64,000 bases of DNA from Planosporangium mesophilum (GCF_016863255.1 NZ_BOON01000003.1:1-64000), one strand, 5' to 3'; positions 51,302-59,347 are shown, numbered from the stretch's first letter. Made by a program: numbers and translations. The notes: generated from the letters alone by a model not told the origin.

Positions 51302-52684
51302 TCAACCCGCATGGGACATTGGATGGCCAAGCGCGGCCTGTATCCGCTGGCGTAGCACCTCACCCCCGCCGTCGAGGCACTTGGCGTAGATCTTCAGAAG
51401 GATCTCGACTGAGTGACCGGCCCACTCTGCAACCTGGGTTGGCGGCACTCCCCCGTTGAGCCAGGTCGACACTGCCGCATGCCGCAGGTCGTACGGCGTC
51501 CGGGCCAGCGGCGATGCTGCAACCTCGGGCGCGAACACCTCGGCGCGTGCCCTCTGCCAGGCACGGACGATGGTCAGCTTCGGCAGCTCGCCGTGGTTAC
51601 GCTCGCCCGTGAACAGCCGGCCGTCCGGCGCCGTACCGAAACGGTCGATGTGCTCATGCAGGAGCGCGGTCAACTCCGGTGGGCACGGCACCGTCCGAAT
51701 CTCGCCGCGTGCTCGCTGCTTGAGTTGTCGCCGGTCGCGGTTCTTCCCGCTGTCGGTCCACTCCTTGCCAGCGTGCGGCTCGGCCACGTCCAGGTGCAGC
51801 TCTCCCCACCCCTCGGCCGGGAGGGCCAGGTTGTGCCTGGCGAGGCTGACCGCCTCTTCGGGTCTAAGCGCCGCGAAGTAGAGGCAGCCGAAGAAGGCGA
51901 CCAGGCGGGGGCCGCTGCGCTGCTGTGCGCGTACGGCGTTGAGCAGCGTGCGGGCCTGAATCGGGTTGGCTACGGATCGGCGGTCGACGGCATGCACCGT
52001 CTTCGGCGCGGTCCACTTCAGAGCCGGTATCGGATTGGTGCTCAAGAGCTTTACCTCGACCGCGTATTCGGCGGCGGCGTTGAGGATCTTCCGTTTCCGA
52101 CTGACCACGCTCGGCGCGGCCGGGCCGCCGTCGAGTCGTACGGTCAGGGCGTCCAGTACCGGCCGCAGCACCTCCGGTTTGCTGAGCGCCGATACCGGCC
52201 GCGTGTGGGTTTGGACCCACCGCAGCGCGCTGCGAATGTCGGAGGGGCAGTCAGGGTCGTTGCGCTTGTTGGTGTTGAATGCCCAGCGGCACAGCGCCGA
52301 CCGGATTAGCTTGTCATCCGGCTTGCCCTTGTCGTTGACGAACATCGCGGTCGTCACCGCGGTCAGCGCCTCGGCGTGGGTGCGGCGGGTAGTGGCCGCT
52401 ACGCGGGGCCACTTCATGTCGACGTACGCGCAGGCGAACTCGTACCACGACATGTCACCGGCTGCCCGCCGCATCGACACCGGGCGGCCCGACTCGGTAT
52501 CGAAGGCCTCGCCTTTCCTGGCCGCCGACACCAGCTCGGAGCGGAAGCTCTCGGCTAGCGCCTTTTGCTTGAACGGCTCCTTCCATGGCTTGCCGGCCAC
52601 GCCCCATCGCACCCAGTAGGTGTTGCCCCGCGCTCCCTTGTAGACCTCGGTCTTCCAGATCCGAACGTCGTACGTGTTGCCCAT
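51302..52684 (-). CDS. int: Tyrosine recombinase (site-specific integrase)
   Basis: This 460-aa integrase has an N-terminal arm-binding/SAM-like region (FACAYVDMKWPRVAATTRRTH). The C-terminal catalytic domain has the Arg of AALRPEEAVSL, PYDLRHAAVSTWLNGG, AEWAGHS and the nucleophilic Tyr in LLKIYAKC. It catalyses integration at an attachment site, probably the 3' end of a tRNA gene. ATG 52684 overlaps the xis stop (ATGA), so the pair is translationally coupled. The longer open frame to 52837 lies out of phase over xis. Confidence 0.93.
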   Translation of the reverse strand: MGNTYDVRIWKTEVYKGARGNTYWVRWGVAGKPWKEPFKQKALAESFRSELVSAARKGEAFDTESGRPVSMRRAAGDMSWYEFACAYVDMKWPRVAATTRRTHAEALTAVTTAMFVNDKGKPDDKLIRSALCRWAFNTNKRNDPDCPSDIRSALRWVQTHTRPVSALSKPEVLRPVLDALTVRLDGGPAAPSVVSRKRKILNAAAEYAVEVKLLSTNPIPALKWTAPKTVHAVDRRSVANPIQARTLLNAVRAQQRSGPRLVAFFGCLYFAALRPEEAVSLARHNLALPAEGWGELHLDVAEPHAGKEWTDSGKNRDRRQLKQRARGEIRTVPCPPELTALLHEHIDRFGTAPDGRLFTGERNHGELPKLTIVRAWQRARAEVFAPEVAASPLARTPYDLRHAAVSTWLNGGVPPTQVAEWAGHSVEILLKIYAKCLDGGGEVLRQRIQAALGHPMSHAG

Positions 52685-52962
52685 CAGGCGGCCTCCTCTT
52701 CCAGGGATGCGAGCCAGTTCTCGTAGTCGCTGCGGCGGATGCGGAGGTCGCCGTTGGGCAGCTTGAGGCACGGGGGCGCCTTCCGCTTCGTCCGCCAGTC
52801 GTAGAAGGTCGACCGGGTGATGCCGAGGTCCTCGCATACCTCGGCGATCGTCAGGTGCCTAGGGTTGGCGCTTCGCTGCTGACGGCCACCGGCACGGGTC
52901 GCGGGCACAGCGGCGAGGCCGGTCGTCTTCTGAGCGGCCCTGTCGGGCGGACTGGTTCGCAC
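52684..52962 (-). CDS. xis: Excisionase-like helix-turn-helix protein
   Basis: This 92-aa protein ends with a MerR/AlpA-type helix-turn-helix: LTIAEVCEDLGITRSTFYDWR, then RIRRSDYENWLASLEEE. Its role would be to bend DNA and steer the integrase to excision. I chose GTG 52962 (VRTSPPDRAAQK) behind GGAAAGG. The frame stays open up to ATG 53178, which overlaps the repA stop and would give 164 aa, but that extension has unusual composition and crosses a hairpin and the iteron block. Confidence 0.75.
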   Translation of the reverse strand: MRTSPPDRAAQKTTGLAAVPATRAGGRQQRSANPRHLTIAEVCEDLGITRSTFYDWRTKRKAPPCLKLPNGDLRIRRSDYENWLASLEEEAA

Positions 52963-53015
52963 GGTGGGCGCCTTTCCGGTCGCGGGGGTCTGCGGGGAAG
53001 TGGCGGGGGTCGATG

Positions 53016-53047
53016 CTCTTAGCGGGCCGTAGGGAGCCCGCTGAGAG
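53016..53047. repeat. Inverted repeat between repA and xis
   Basis: Twelve-base arms at 53016-53027 and 53036-53047 pair with one G-T wobble on the plus strand. The hairpin lies between the RepA-like gene and the preferred xis start, where it could tune expression of xis-int. Confidence 0.45.
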
Positions 53048-53157
53048 CCACGGAGAGCCAAGATCTGTGCGTGTTTGGTGTGATAGGTACCGGTAACCCC
53101 GCATCCGCGAATCTGCGGGCCTCGCTCGGCGACCGCCGGGCGACGGGCGGCTGATCT

Positions 53158-53266
53158 TGTCACTCGGGTGTCACTCATGATCAGAACCGTTTCCGCAGGT
53201 CAACATGGGTTGAGTGACACGAGTGACACGAGTGACAGTGCCGGCCAGGTCGGTTGTGTCACTCGG
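53158..53266. repeat. Iteron block 1 (TGTCACTCG family) at the 3' end of repA
   Basis: Six copies of TGTCACTC(G) occur in both orientations: 53158, 53169 and 53257 forward, and three abutting GAGTGACAC/G copies at 53212, 53221 and 53230. The abutting copies lie inside the repA gene and encode its VTRVTRVT ending. A related block lies at 62698-62810 in the opposite orientation. Confidence 0.85.
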
Positions 53267-54286
53267 CGGCAGGGCGTACCGGCCGGCGGCGTCGCAGGTC
53301 ACCTGCGCGTCGGCGAGCATCCGGGTACAGGTCTGGCGGATCGTGGCGGCGTTGAGCCCGGTGCCCTCCGCGATCGCCTTCGGCGTGCTGGCGGGATGGG
53401 CGCGCAGGTAGCGGGTGATGGCGGCGCGGGTGTCGCTGCGGGTGTAGTCCTCGGGCGGCCCGTCGAGTAGCCGCCACGCCCCGGACGCGGGCTGGAAATC
53501 CAAGGCGTACTCGGCCTCTTCCACGTCGCGGCCGGTGACGTGCAGCGCCCCGCCGGCCTCGCCGCGTGCCCGCTTGAGTACGAGGGTGGCGTCGGCGGCC
53601 CCTGCGATGCCGTTGGTACCGGACACCTCGGCGAGGAAGTCATCCGAGCTGGCCTTGCGCACGTGGTGAACCAGGAGAATCGCGACGCCGTAGGCGTCGG
53701 CCACTTTCTTGATCCGCCCGACGGCGGCATAGTCAGCGTCGTACGCCGAGGCCCCCGGCGGGGACATGCCGCGAATCTTGGCGAACACGTCGATGCAGAC
53801 CATGCGGGCGTCGCGGTTGCGGTCCAGCCACGCCGCGATGGCTTCATCCCCACCTTGGGTCAGCGGCGGGCACGCGACGGCGAGGGTGAGCCCGGCCGGG
53901 GCCGGCTGACCGCCGAGGATCTTTCCCATGCGCGACTGCAACCGGCGCGGGGTGTCTTCCAGCGCGAGGTAGAGCACCGGGCCGCCGTCGACCGGGATGG
54001 AGTCGAACGCGTAACCACCGGCCGCGACGGCCAAGCCGAGGCCGAGCGACAGCCACGACTTGCCGACCTTCGGCGGGCCGGCGAGCAGGTTGACGCCCTC
54101 GGCGAGTACGCCGGGTACGGCCCAGTTCGGCGGCGGGAACTCCATCGCCATGAGGTCGGCCGCGCTCCACGAGGTGGGCAGCCGGGCCGGGCCGCGCCGG
54201 GCCGACACCGGTTGCGGTGTCAGAACTTCGGCGGCGTCGTCGGCGTCCACGATGTGCAGACGGGGTGCCTGCTCCGGACTGGTCAT
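53171..54286 (-). CDS. RepA-like AAA ATPase (replication helicase-type)
   Basis: This 371-aa protein has Walker A GPPKVGKS at residues 70-77, then LYLALEDTPRRLQSRM, Walker B MVCIDVFAKI, and VAILLVHHVRKA with SGTNGIAGAAD. These match hexameric RepA/DnaB-like ATPases encoded on plasmids and phages. The C-terminal winged-helix region (SDTRAAITRYLRAHPASTPKAIAEGTG) is followed by a tail built from DNA iterons. I chose ATG 54286, overlapping the upstream stop. It most likely unwinds or loads at the element's origin, with the Prim-pol gene two places upstream. Confidence 0.85.
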   Translation of the reverse strand: MTSPEQAPRLHIVDADDAAEVLTPQPVSARRGPARLPTSWSAADLMAMEFPPPNWAVPGVLAEGVNLLAGPPKVGKSWLSLGLGLAVAAGGYAFDSIPVDGGPVLYLALEDTPRRLQSRMGKILGGQPAPAGLTLAVACPPLTQGGDEAIAAWLDRNRDARMVCIDVFAKIRGMSPPGASAYDADYAAVGRIKKVADAYGVAILLVHHVRKASSDDFLAEVSGTNGIAGAADATLVLKRARGEAGGALHVTGRDVEEAEYALDFQPASGAWRLLDGPPEDYTRSDTRAAITRYLRAHPASTPKAIAEGTGLNAATIRQTCTRMLADAQVTCDAAGRYALPPSDTTDLAGTVTRVTRVTQPMLTCGNGSDHE

Positions 54287-55128
54287 GCGGCTGCCTCCAG
54301 GTCGAACAGGGCCGGTTGGTCGCTGTGGGTGTGCGCGGCGGTGAGGACGTTGGTGCGCCAGAGCAGGGCGAAGCGCAGGCAGTTGGCGCAGTTGGCATGT
54401 GCGGTGCAGCCGGGTAACGGTCGGCCGCGGCGGCGGGCGTCTACCGACCACGCCATGGAGTCGGCCGAGGTCAGCCGGCTCCCGTGCCCGGTGAGGCCGA
54501 GGATTTTGAACCCGAACCCGTGTAGTCGGGTGACTCCGGCGGTGTGCAGGGCGGCGATGATGCGTCCGGCCTCGGCGGTGCCTTGCCGGCGGCAGACCGA
54601 CCCGAGGCCGACCAGCGGCGCGGCGGTGAGGTCGACGCGGGCGAGGGTCCAGTACAGGTCGACGCAGCGCAGGTAGTCATCGCGGGTGAAGCCCTGCACG
54701 ACCGGAATCACCGGCAGCTCGGGGGCCAGGTCGCGCAGCTGCGCGAAGTTGGCCACGGTGCGGCGCTGATGTTCGGCCACCGACAGCCGGGTACCGGCGA
54801 AGACGACCGGCCCCACCCGGCCGCCGTTGATGACAATCGGTTCGCACATCCAGTCCTGCGGGGCAGCCCACATCAGGTTGCCGATCTCGTCGCGGTAACG
54901 GCGTAGCCGGGCCACGTACGCGGCCGGGGTCACGGTCCACCGGCCGCACGTCTGCAACTCGGTGAACCCGCCCGAGTCGCACGCCCACGGCGCAGCTGCG
55001 ACCGGCAGCCGCTTGTAGACGCGCAACCGGCGGTCGGACACGAACAGCGCCACCTGCGCGGCGGCAACCTCGGGCTTGGCCAGCCAGCCCGGTTGGTGGG
55101 TGCCGAGCATGAACAGCGGCCCGCTCAT
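54283..55128 (-). CDS. TGT/DpdA-like deazapurine base-exchange family protein
   Basis: This 281-aa protein resembles tRNA-guanine transglycosylase/DpdA proteins. It has ACDSGGFTEL with Asp51 at the position of the general catalytic Asp, VIPVVQGFTRDDY (compare PVLQG), GLGSVCRRQGT (compare GVGS), LHGFGFKILGL, and a Cys cluster (PGCTAHANCANC) of possible zinc-binding type. DpdA relatives insert 7-deazaguanines into DNA, while TGT acts on tRNA. Here the gene is locked between Prim-pol and RepA by ATGA overlaps, which suggests a DNA role for the element (inference). No deazaguanine synthesis genes are in the window. Confidence 0.75.
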   Translation of the reverse strand: MSGPLFMLGTHQPGWLAKPEVAAAQVALFVSDRRLRVYKRLPVAAAPWACDSGGFTELQTCGRWTVTPAAYVARLRRYRDEIGNLMWAAPQDWMCEPIVINGGRVGPVVFAGTRLSVAEHQRRTVANFAQLRDLAPELPVIPVVQGFTRDDYLRCVDLYWTLARVDLTAAPLVGLGSVCRRQGTAEAGRIIAALHTAGVTRLHGFGFKILGLTGHGSRLTSADSMAWSVDARRRGRPLPGCTAHANCANCLRFALLWRTNVLTAAHTHSDQPALFDLEAAA

Positions 55129-56066
55129 GCCGCCACGCTCCGCGGCCGGTTGGCCCCGGCGCGGAAGCCGGAGTGGATGGTGCGCCGGGCGCCCGCGACC
55201 GGGTGGCCCTTGGCGACGGCGGCGCGTAGCAGCAGTTCCTCGGTGTCGGCGGCGTCCAGGGCGCCCCCGGCAACGAGTTGGCCGAGCGCGACCGCCGCGC
55301 CGTAGAGGGTGCGGTTGAGCGTGCCGTCCGGGGCGGCGGCGATGGCGTCGAGACTGTGTCCGATCGCGGCGTCAAGGTAGGCGGCCTGCCGCCCGGTGCC
55401 CAGCTCCACCGCGACGGGTTGCTGCGGTGGCAGAGGTGTGGGCGTGAGCCTGTCGGCCAGCCACGCGGGCAGCGGGGCGGGGTCGGCGTCGCGGGCGACG
55501 GTGTAGGGGTAGCTGCCGGCGACGCTGCCGGCGGCGACGACGTAGCCGCCGTGGGCGCGGGTGTCGATCAGCCAGCCCAGCAGCCCGGCGGTGTTCCGCA
55601 GCTGCGGGCCGGTGTCGGGGTGGCGGTAGTACAGGTGGGTGCCGCCGCGCCCGGTGGTGACGGCGTAGGTGTCGGCCGGGTAGGGCTGGCCGGCGCGATG
55701 GCACATACCGGCGAACACAGCGTCGCCGTCGCCGCACGGGCCGGCCTCCGGCGGCGGAGTCTGGCCCGGCTTGGGTACATCGAGGTCGACCACGACCAGC
55801 CCGGACGGGCCGCACGCGATCCCAACGTTGAACGAGGTGATGCGCCAAGCGCGGGTGATCCGGTCGGGGTCGGTGGTGGCGCGGGCCTCCCAACCGACGT
55901 GGGTCCCGACGGCGCGGCAGCGCGGGTCGCGGCCGGTGCAGTGCTCGGCGGCGTGGTCGGGGAAGGCGGGCCGCTTGTCGTTGTGGCGCAACGGAAAGAC
56001 GTGCCAGCCGCGCGCGGCGGCGTCCAGCGCCACCCGGCACAGCGCGGCCTTGCTGACGATGTTCAT
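55125..56066 (-). CDS. Bifunctional DNA primase/polymerase (Prim-pol)
   Basis: This 313-aa protein has the Prim-pol signature: WHVFPLRHNDKRPAF, the catalytic Asp pair in VVVDLDVP (Asp94, Asp96), and TGRGGTHLYYRHP with the catalytic His. The AHGGYVVAAGS motif closes the domain. The rest is helical. It makes primers, and possibly DNA, for replication of the excised element. Its stop overlaps the TGT-like gene start. Confidence 0.9.
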   Translation of the reverse strand: MNIVSKAALCRVALDAAARGWHVFPLRHNDKRPAFPDHAAEHCTGRDPRCRAVGTHVGWEARATTDPDRITRAWRITSFNVGIACGPSGLVVVDLDVPKPGQTPPPEAGPCGDGDAVFAGMCHRAGQPYPADTYAVTTGRGGTHLYYRHPDTGPQLRNTAGLLGWLIDTRAHGGYVVAAGSVAGSYPYTVARDADPAPLPAWLADRLTPTPLPPQQPVAVELGTGRQAAYLDAAIGHSLDAIAAAPDGTLNRTLYGAAVALGQLVAGGALDAADTEELLLRAAVAKGHPVAGARRTIHSGFRAGANRPRSVAA

Positions 56067-56084
56067 GCGGGGTCCTCCGTTCGC

Positions 56085-56360
56085 TCAGGCAGCACGGCGG
56101 GCGGCGCGCGGCGGGCCGATCAGGGTCCGTAGGTGGGTGAGCAGGGCTGCGAGGCGTAGCCGGGCGGCGGGCTCGTCGGCGGGCAGCGCGGCGGACAACC
56201 GGATGTCGGCGTGGTCGGTGCCGTCGGCGGCGCGCACGCGGGTGAGCACGGCGGTGCCGGCGCCGGGGATCGTGATGCTGATGGGGTCGGATCGGTGCTC
56301 GCCGAGTCCGCAGCGGTGGCCACCGGCACACCAGTCCGGGCAGCGAGGGCGGCGGGTCAT
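56085..56360 (-). CDS. DUF6907-type small zinc-binding protein
   Basis: This 91-aa protein has an N-terminal RRPRCPDWCAGGHRCGLGEHRSD with Cys/His residues for one metal ion, then a beta-rich DUF6907-like body. It is common in AICE and plasmid replication clusters, with no known role. It lies 18 bases upstream of Prim-pol and overlaps the preceding gene by four bases. Confidence 0.75.
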   Translation of the reverse strand: MTRRPRCPDWCAGGHRCGLGEHRSDPISITIPGAGTAVLTRVRAADGTDHADIRLSAALPADEPAARLRLAALLTHLRTLIGPPRAARRAA

Positions 56361-56608
56361 CGGGTGCCGTCCTTACGCAGGCGGGTGAGCTGGTTGTAGA
56401 TCCAGCGGCCGGCGCGCAGGCGCAGGCCGGTGCCCCGGCAGCGGCGGCACAGCCGGATGCCGCGGCCGGACGGGGAGCGGCGTTTGCCGGTGCCGGCGCA
56501 GCGGCGGCAGGCCCGGAACGGCCAGATCCAGCAGCCGACCGCGTAACCGAGAGTGACGGCCAATAGGGCGAGGACGGGCAGGCTAGCGGCGGTGACGTGG
56601 GGGTCCAC
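56357..56608 (-). CDS. Small membrane protein with two DnaJ-type CxxC zinc motifs
   Basis: This 83-aa protein starts at GTG 56608 behind GAGGAGG. One membrane helix ([20 protein letters not shown]) is followed by CRRCAGTGKRR and CRRCRGTGLRL, two CxxCxGTG knuckles as in DnaJ zinc fingers, and a basic tail. It heads the rep part of the operon, just downstream of the CTAG palindromes. Its function is unknown. Confidence 0.75.
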   Translation of the reverse strand: MDPHVTAASLPVLALLAVTLGYAVGCWIWPFRACRRCAGTGKRRSPSGRGIRLCRRCRGTGLRLRAGRWIYNQLTRLRKDGTR

Positions 56609-56652
56609 GGACGCCTCCTCAGGCGTTTTTGGGTGCACGAGGCCGTGGGCTG

Positions 56653-56738
56653 CTAGTTGCTAGAGCCCAGGTGATGTTTGGGATCGGGTGCTAGCGGGGC
56701 TGCTAGCGCTAGCAGGGTTGGCCGCTAGCGCTAGCAGC
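56653..56738. promoter_or_regulatory. CTAG-rich twin palindromes beside traB
   Basis: Seven CTAG tetramers lie in 82 bases, including CTGCTAGCGCTAGCAG (56700-56715, a perfect 16-base palindrome) and GCTAGCGCTAGC (56724-56735), 24 bases apart. CTAG is rare in such GC-rich DNA. The block lies in the 140-base gap between the traB stop and the rep genes, so it may be an operator, replication origin or TraB transfer site. Confidence 0.75.
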
Positions 56739-56748
56739 CCGCGCGGGG

Positions 56749-58971
56749 TTAGTCGGTGGCCGTTCTGCGGTTACGCTCCGCGATCGCGGCCAACAGGTCG
56801 GTGTGCTTGACGCCGCGCCGGGTGGTGGCCTTGCCGTCGATGCGCCGGCCCACATCTGCGACCTTCACCAGCGGGTGCGGCTTGAGCGCGGTGGTCAGCT
56901 GCGCGGCCTCCCACCCGCCGTATACGTCGGGGCGCAGCTCGGCCAGCAGCGCGCACAGCGTCTCGTTCCACGCGGCCTTCTCGTCGCCCGGCCAGATCTG
57001 CGCCAGGTCGGCGAGCACATCGGACACCGGGCCAACGGCGCGGGTCTGCTCGTCCGGGTGGGGCAGCGTGCCCGCGGCCACGCGCAGGGCGACCGCGCGG
57101 GCCACGATGCGGGCGGCGGCGGTGGTGTCGACGTAGAACGAGCGCACCGCCACCGGCTTGCCGAACCCGGCGAGGATGCCCCACCCGGCCTCGATGACCG
57201 GCTGGAAGACCGTCGCCCGGTGGCCGTTCTTGTACGCCGACGTGCCCAGGATCATGTCGTTGGCGGTCTGATCCGCGACGGACAGGCAGAACCGGGAGTT
57301 GACGTTGCGGGTAATGCCGGTGGGCAAGCTGTCCTTGTCCGGGATCTGGGTACCGATCAGGATGATCACGCCCAGCGCCCGGCCGAGCTTGATGACCTTC
57401 TCCAGGATCTCCCCGGCGTCCTTGCCGTACTTGCTGGTCATCAGCTCCTGCAACTCGTCAAACCACGCCACCAGCGGGTGCAGCCCCGACCCCTTCAACG
57501 ACGCCAACTCCGGGGTCACCTTGTTCTCCGGGGCCTTGCCTAGTCGGGCGTAGTGCTCGATGCGCTTGGAGCGGCGGCGGCACTCCTCATACAGCCACTC
57601 GATGAACGCGAAGCAGCGGGCCAGGGTCTCGTCATCGAAGCCGTTGCCGTACTCGGCCATCACCGGCTCCAACACCGCGAAGTCGCCCACGCCCTTGAGT
57701 TCGTAGCCCCGGATCTCGGCACGGGCATCCAGCGCGGCGGCCAGCACCAGGTCGCGCAGGGCGAACGTCTTACCCGAGCCCGGCTGACCGCCGAAGAGGT
57801 AGTTGCGGAACATCAGGTCGATGTCGACGGTGTTGAGCCGGGGGTCGGTGGCGAACGCGAACGCCTTGAACACGTCCACGCGGGCCGAGGTCGACAGCAG
57901 CGGCCACGCGGGCTGCTTCATCTGCGACGCGGGCTCGTAGCCCACCCACAGGGCCAGGCGGCCAGTGTGCCCCGGTGCCGGTTCGGGCCACACCTGATCC
58001 AGCGGCAGGCGCATAGCCGAGGCGAGCTTGCCCCGTCGGGCGACGACGTCGGCGGCCTCCACCCCATAGGGCAGGTCCACGATCGCGAGGTGGCCGGGGC
58101 CGTCGCGGTGGATGTCGACAGGGAACGAGATGGCCTTCGGGTCCTTGGCAACCGCCGAGTTGATGGCGGCCAGTTGCAGCGAGGTGAGCGCCCGGCGCAC
58201 CAGCTCGGCGGTCAGCTTGCGGTAGGTACGGGCCTCCGACACCCGGTCGGTCAGCCGCTTGTCGTCCGGGCGGCCCACCCGTGCCAGCAGCGGCACGGCG
58301 ACGGCCAGGGCGAGCCAGCGCCACCAGGCCGGTCCGACCGCCAGCGCGACCGCGCCGGTGGCGAGGGTGCCGGCGCCGAACGCGAGTACCCACCAGCGCC
58401 ACACCGACTGCCGCTGCCGGCGGGCGTCGAGCTTGAGCCAGGCGTCGGCGTCGCCCTTCGAGGCGGCGGCCTGGCGTAGTGCCCAGTTGCCCTCCTCGGC
58501 GGTGGCCCAGTGCAACACGCGGCCGGTGCCCCGGAACAGTCCGGCCGGCGCGTAGACGGCGGTCTTCGCCGCGTACTTCGGCGTCCGGACGGCGTGATAG
58601 GCGGCCACGTAGCCGGCGTACTTGGCCCACCACTTCGCGGCGGCCATCAGGGTTGCCCGCGAGCGTGCCCAATCAGCCAGGATCGGGCGACGCCGACCGG
58701 GGTCGAACGCCGACACCGGGATGTCGTCGGCGGCGTCGACCGGGCCGCCCACCCGCTGCGGGCTGTCGTCCACCGACTCCGCGTCGTCGGCGTCGAAGTC
58801 GTCGGTGATGTCGTCACGGTCAGCGTCGCCGGTGTCGTCACGGCTAGGCGTGCGGCGGGTCCGGGCGGCGTTGAGGTCGACCACGTCCGCGCCTTCGGCG
58901 TCGCTGGACAGGTCGGCTTCGGCGCGGGTCCAGTCGAACCCGTCGTGCGGTTCGGGGATGTTGCTGGTCAT
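56749..58971 (-). CDS. TraB/FtsK-SpoIIIE-type conjugative DNA translocase
   Basis: This 740-aa protein has an acidic N-terminal region, two membrane helices at about residues 192-212 and 216-232, then an FtsK-like motor. The motor has Walker A GGQPGSGKT (394-402), Walker B LVAWFDELQEL (Asp505, Glu506) and ILIGTQIPDKDSLPTGITRNVNSRF. The C-terminus is winged-helix-like (VADVGRRIDGKATTRRGVKHTDLL), the part that binds repeated transfer sites in known TraB proteins. It pumps double-stranded element DNA between mycelial cells and is the only large transfer protein here, as expected for an AICE. Confidence 0.93.
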   Translation of the reverse strand: MTSNIPEPHDGFDWTRAEADLSSDAEGADVVDLNAARTRRTPSRDDTGDADRDDITDDFDADDAESVDDSPQRVGGPVDAADDIPVSAFDPGRRRPILADWARSRATLMAAAKWWAKYAGYVAAYHAVRTPKYAAKTAVYAPAGLFRGTGRVLHWATAEEGNWALRQAAASKGDADAWLKLDARRQRQSVWRWWVLAFGAGTLATGAVALAVGPAWWRWLALAVAVPLLARVGRPDDKRLTDRVSEARTYRKLTAELVRRALTSLQLAAINSAVAKDPKAISFPVDIHRDGPGHLAIVDLPYGVEAADVVARRGKLASAMRLPLDQVWPEPAPGHTGRLALWVGYEPASQMKQPAWPLLSTSARVDVFKAFAFATDPRLNTVDIDLMFRNYLFGGQPGSGKTFALRDLVLAAALDARAEIRGYELKGVGDFAVLEPVMAEYGNGFDDETLARCFAFIEWLYEECRRRSKRIEHYARLGKAPENKVTPELASLKGSGLHPLVAWFDELQELMTSKYGKDAGEILEKVIKLGRALGVIILIGTQIPDKDSLPTGITRNVNSRFCLSVADQTANDMILGTSAYKNGHRATVFQPVIEAGWGILAGFGKPVAVRSFYVDTTAAARIVARAVALRVAAGTLPHPDEQTRAVGPVSDVLADLAQIWPGDEKAAWNETLCALLAELRPDVYGGWEAAQLTTALKPHPLVKVADVGRRIDGKATTRRGVKHTDLLAAIAERNRRTATD

Positions 58972-59017
58972 GATGGGGGTTCCTCCTGTGACGTCTTGCG
59001 GACGGATCGGAGAGGGA

Positions 59018-59063
59018 CCGGAGCGCGGCCATCGGTTTCCTAGGCCTGCGGGCCGCGCTCCGG
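59018..59063 (-). terminator. Hairpin between the small gene and traB
   Basis: Perfect 13-bp arms at 59018-59030 and 59051-59063 have a 20-base loop. The hairpin starts seven bases after the small gene's stop and lies 47 bases before traB. It may reduce traB transcription relative to the upstream genes. Confidence 0.6.
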
Positions 59064-59069
59064 GTGGGC

Positions 59070-59336
59070 CTACGGGTGGTCGAGGTCGTTGACCAGGTCG
59101 GTGAGGTCGGACAGCAGTTCCTCGATCAGGTACTGCCGGTCCCGGTCGTCGTGGTTGAGCTGTTCGTCGGCGGTCTGAATGAGCCGGGCGAGGGTGGCGC
59201 GGACGTGGCGGACCTGCTCCGCGGCGGTACGCGTCCGGCGCGGCGCCGGGCGGCCGATGTGCCCGGCGACGCTGCCAGCGACGGTCACGGTGCCGGTGCC
59301 GGTCTGCATGACGCCGACGTTGACGATCTCGGCCAT
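59070..59336 (-). CDS. Small hypothetical AICE protein
   Basis: This 88-aa protein starts at ATG 59336 behind AAGGAGC. A beta-like N-terminus (EIVNVGVMQTGTGTVTVAGSVAG) is followed by a long charged helix (AEQVRHVRATLARLIQTADE) and the acidic end LLSDLTDLVNDLDHP. Small proteins of this kind sit upstream of traB in AICEs; no family name is known to me. It may bind the TraB N-terminus or act as a regulator (inference). Confidence 0.65.
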   Translation of the reverse strand: MAEIVNVGVMQTGTGTVTVAGSVAGHIGRPAPRRTRTAAEQVRHVRATLARLIQTADEQLNHDDRDRQYLIEELLSDLTDLVNDLDHP

Positions 59337-59347
59337 GGCTGGCTCCT

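Noticed and set aside
53171-53267. CRISPR-like array from TGTCACTCG repeats
   Set aside because: The units are only nine bases, abutting, without spacers, and occur in both orientations; this is an iteron-type cluster, and no cas genes are present.
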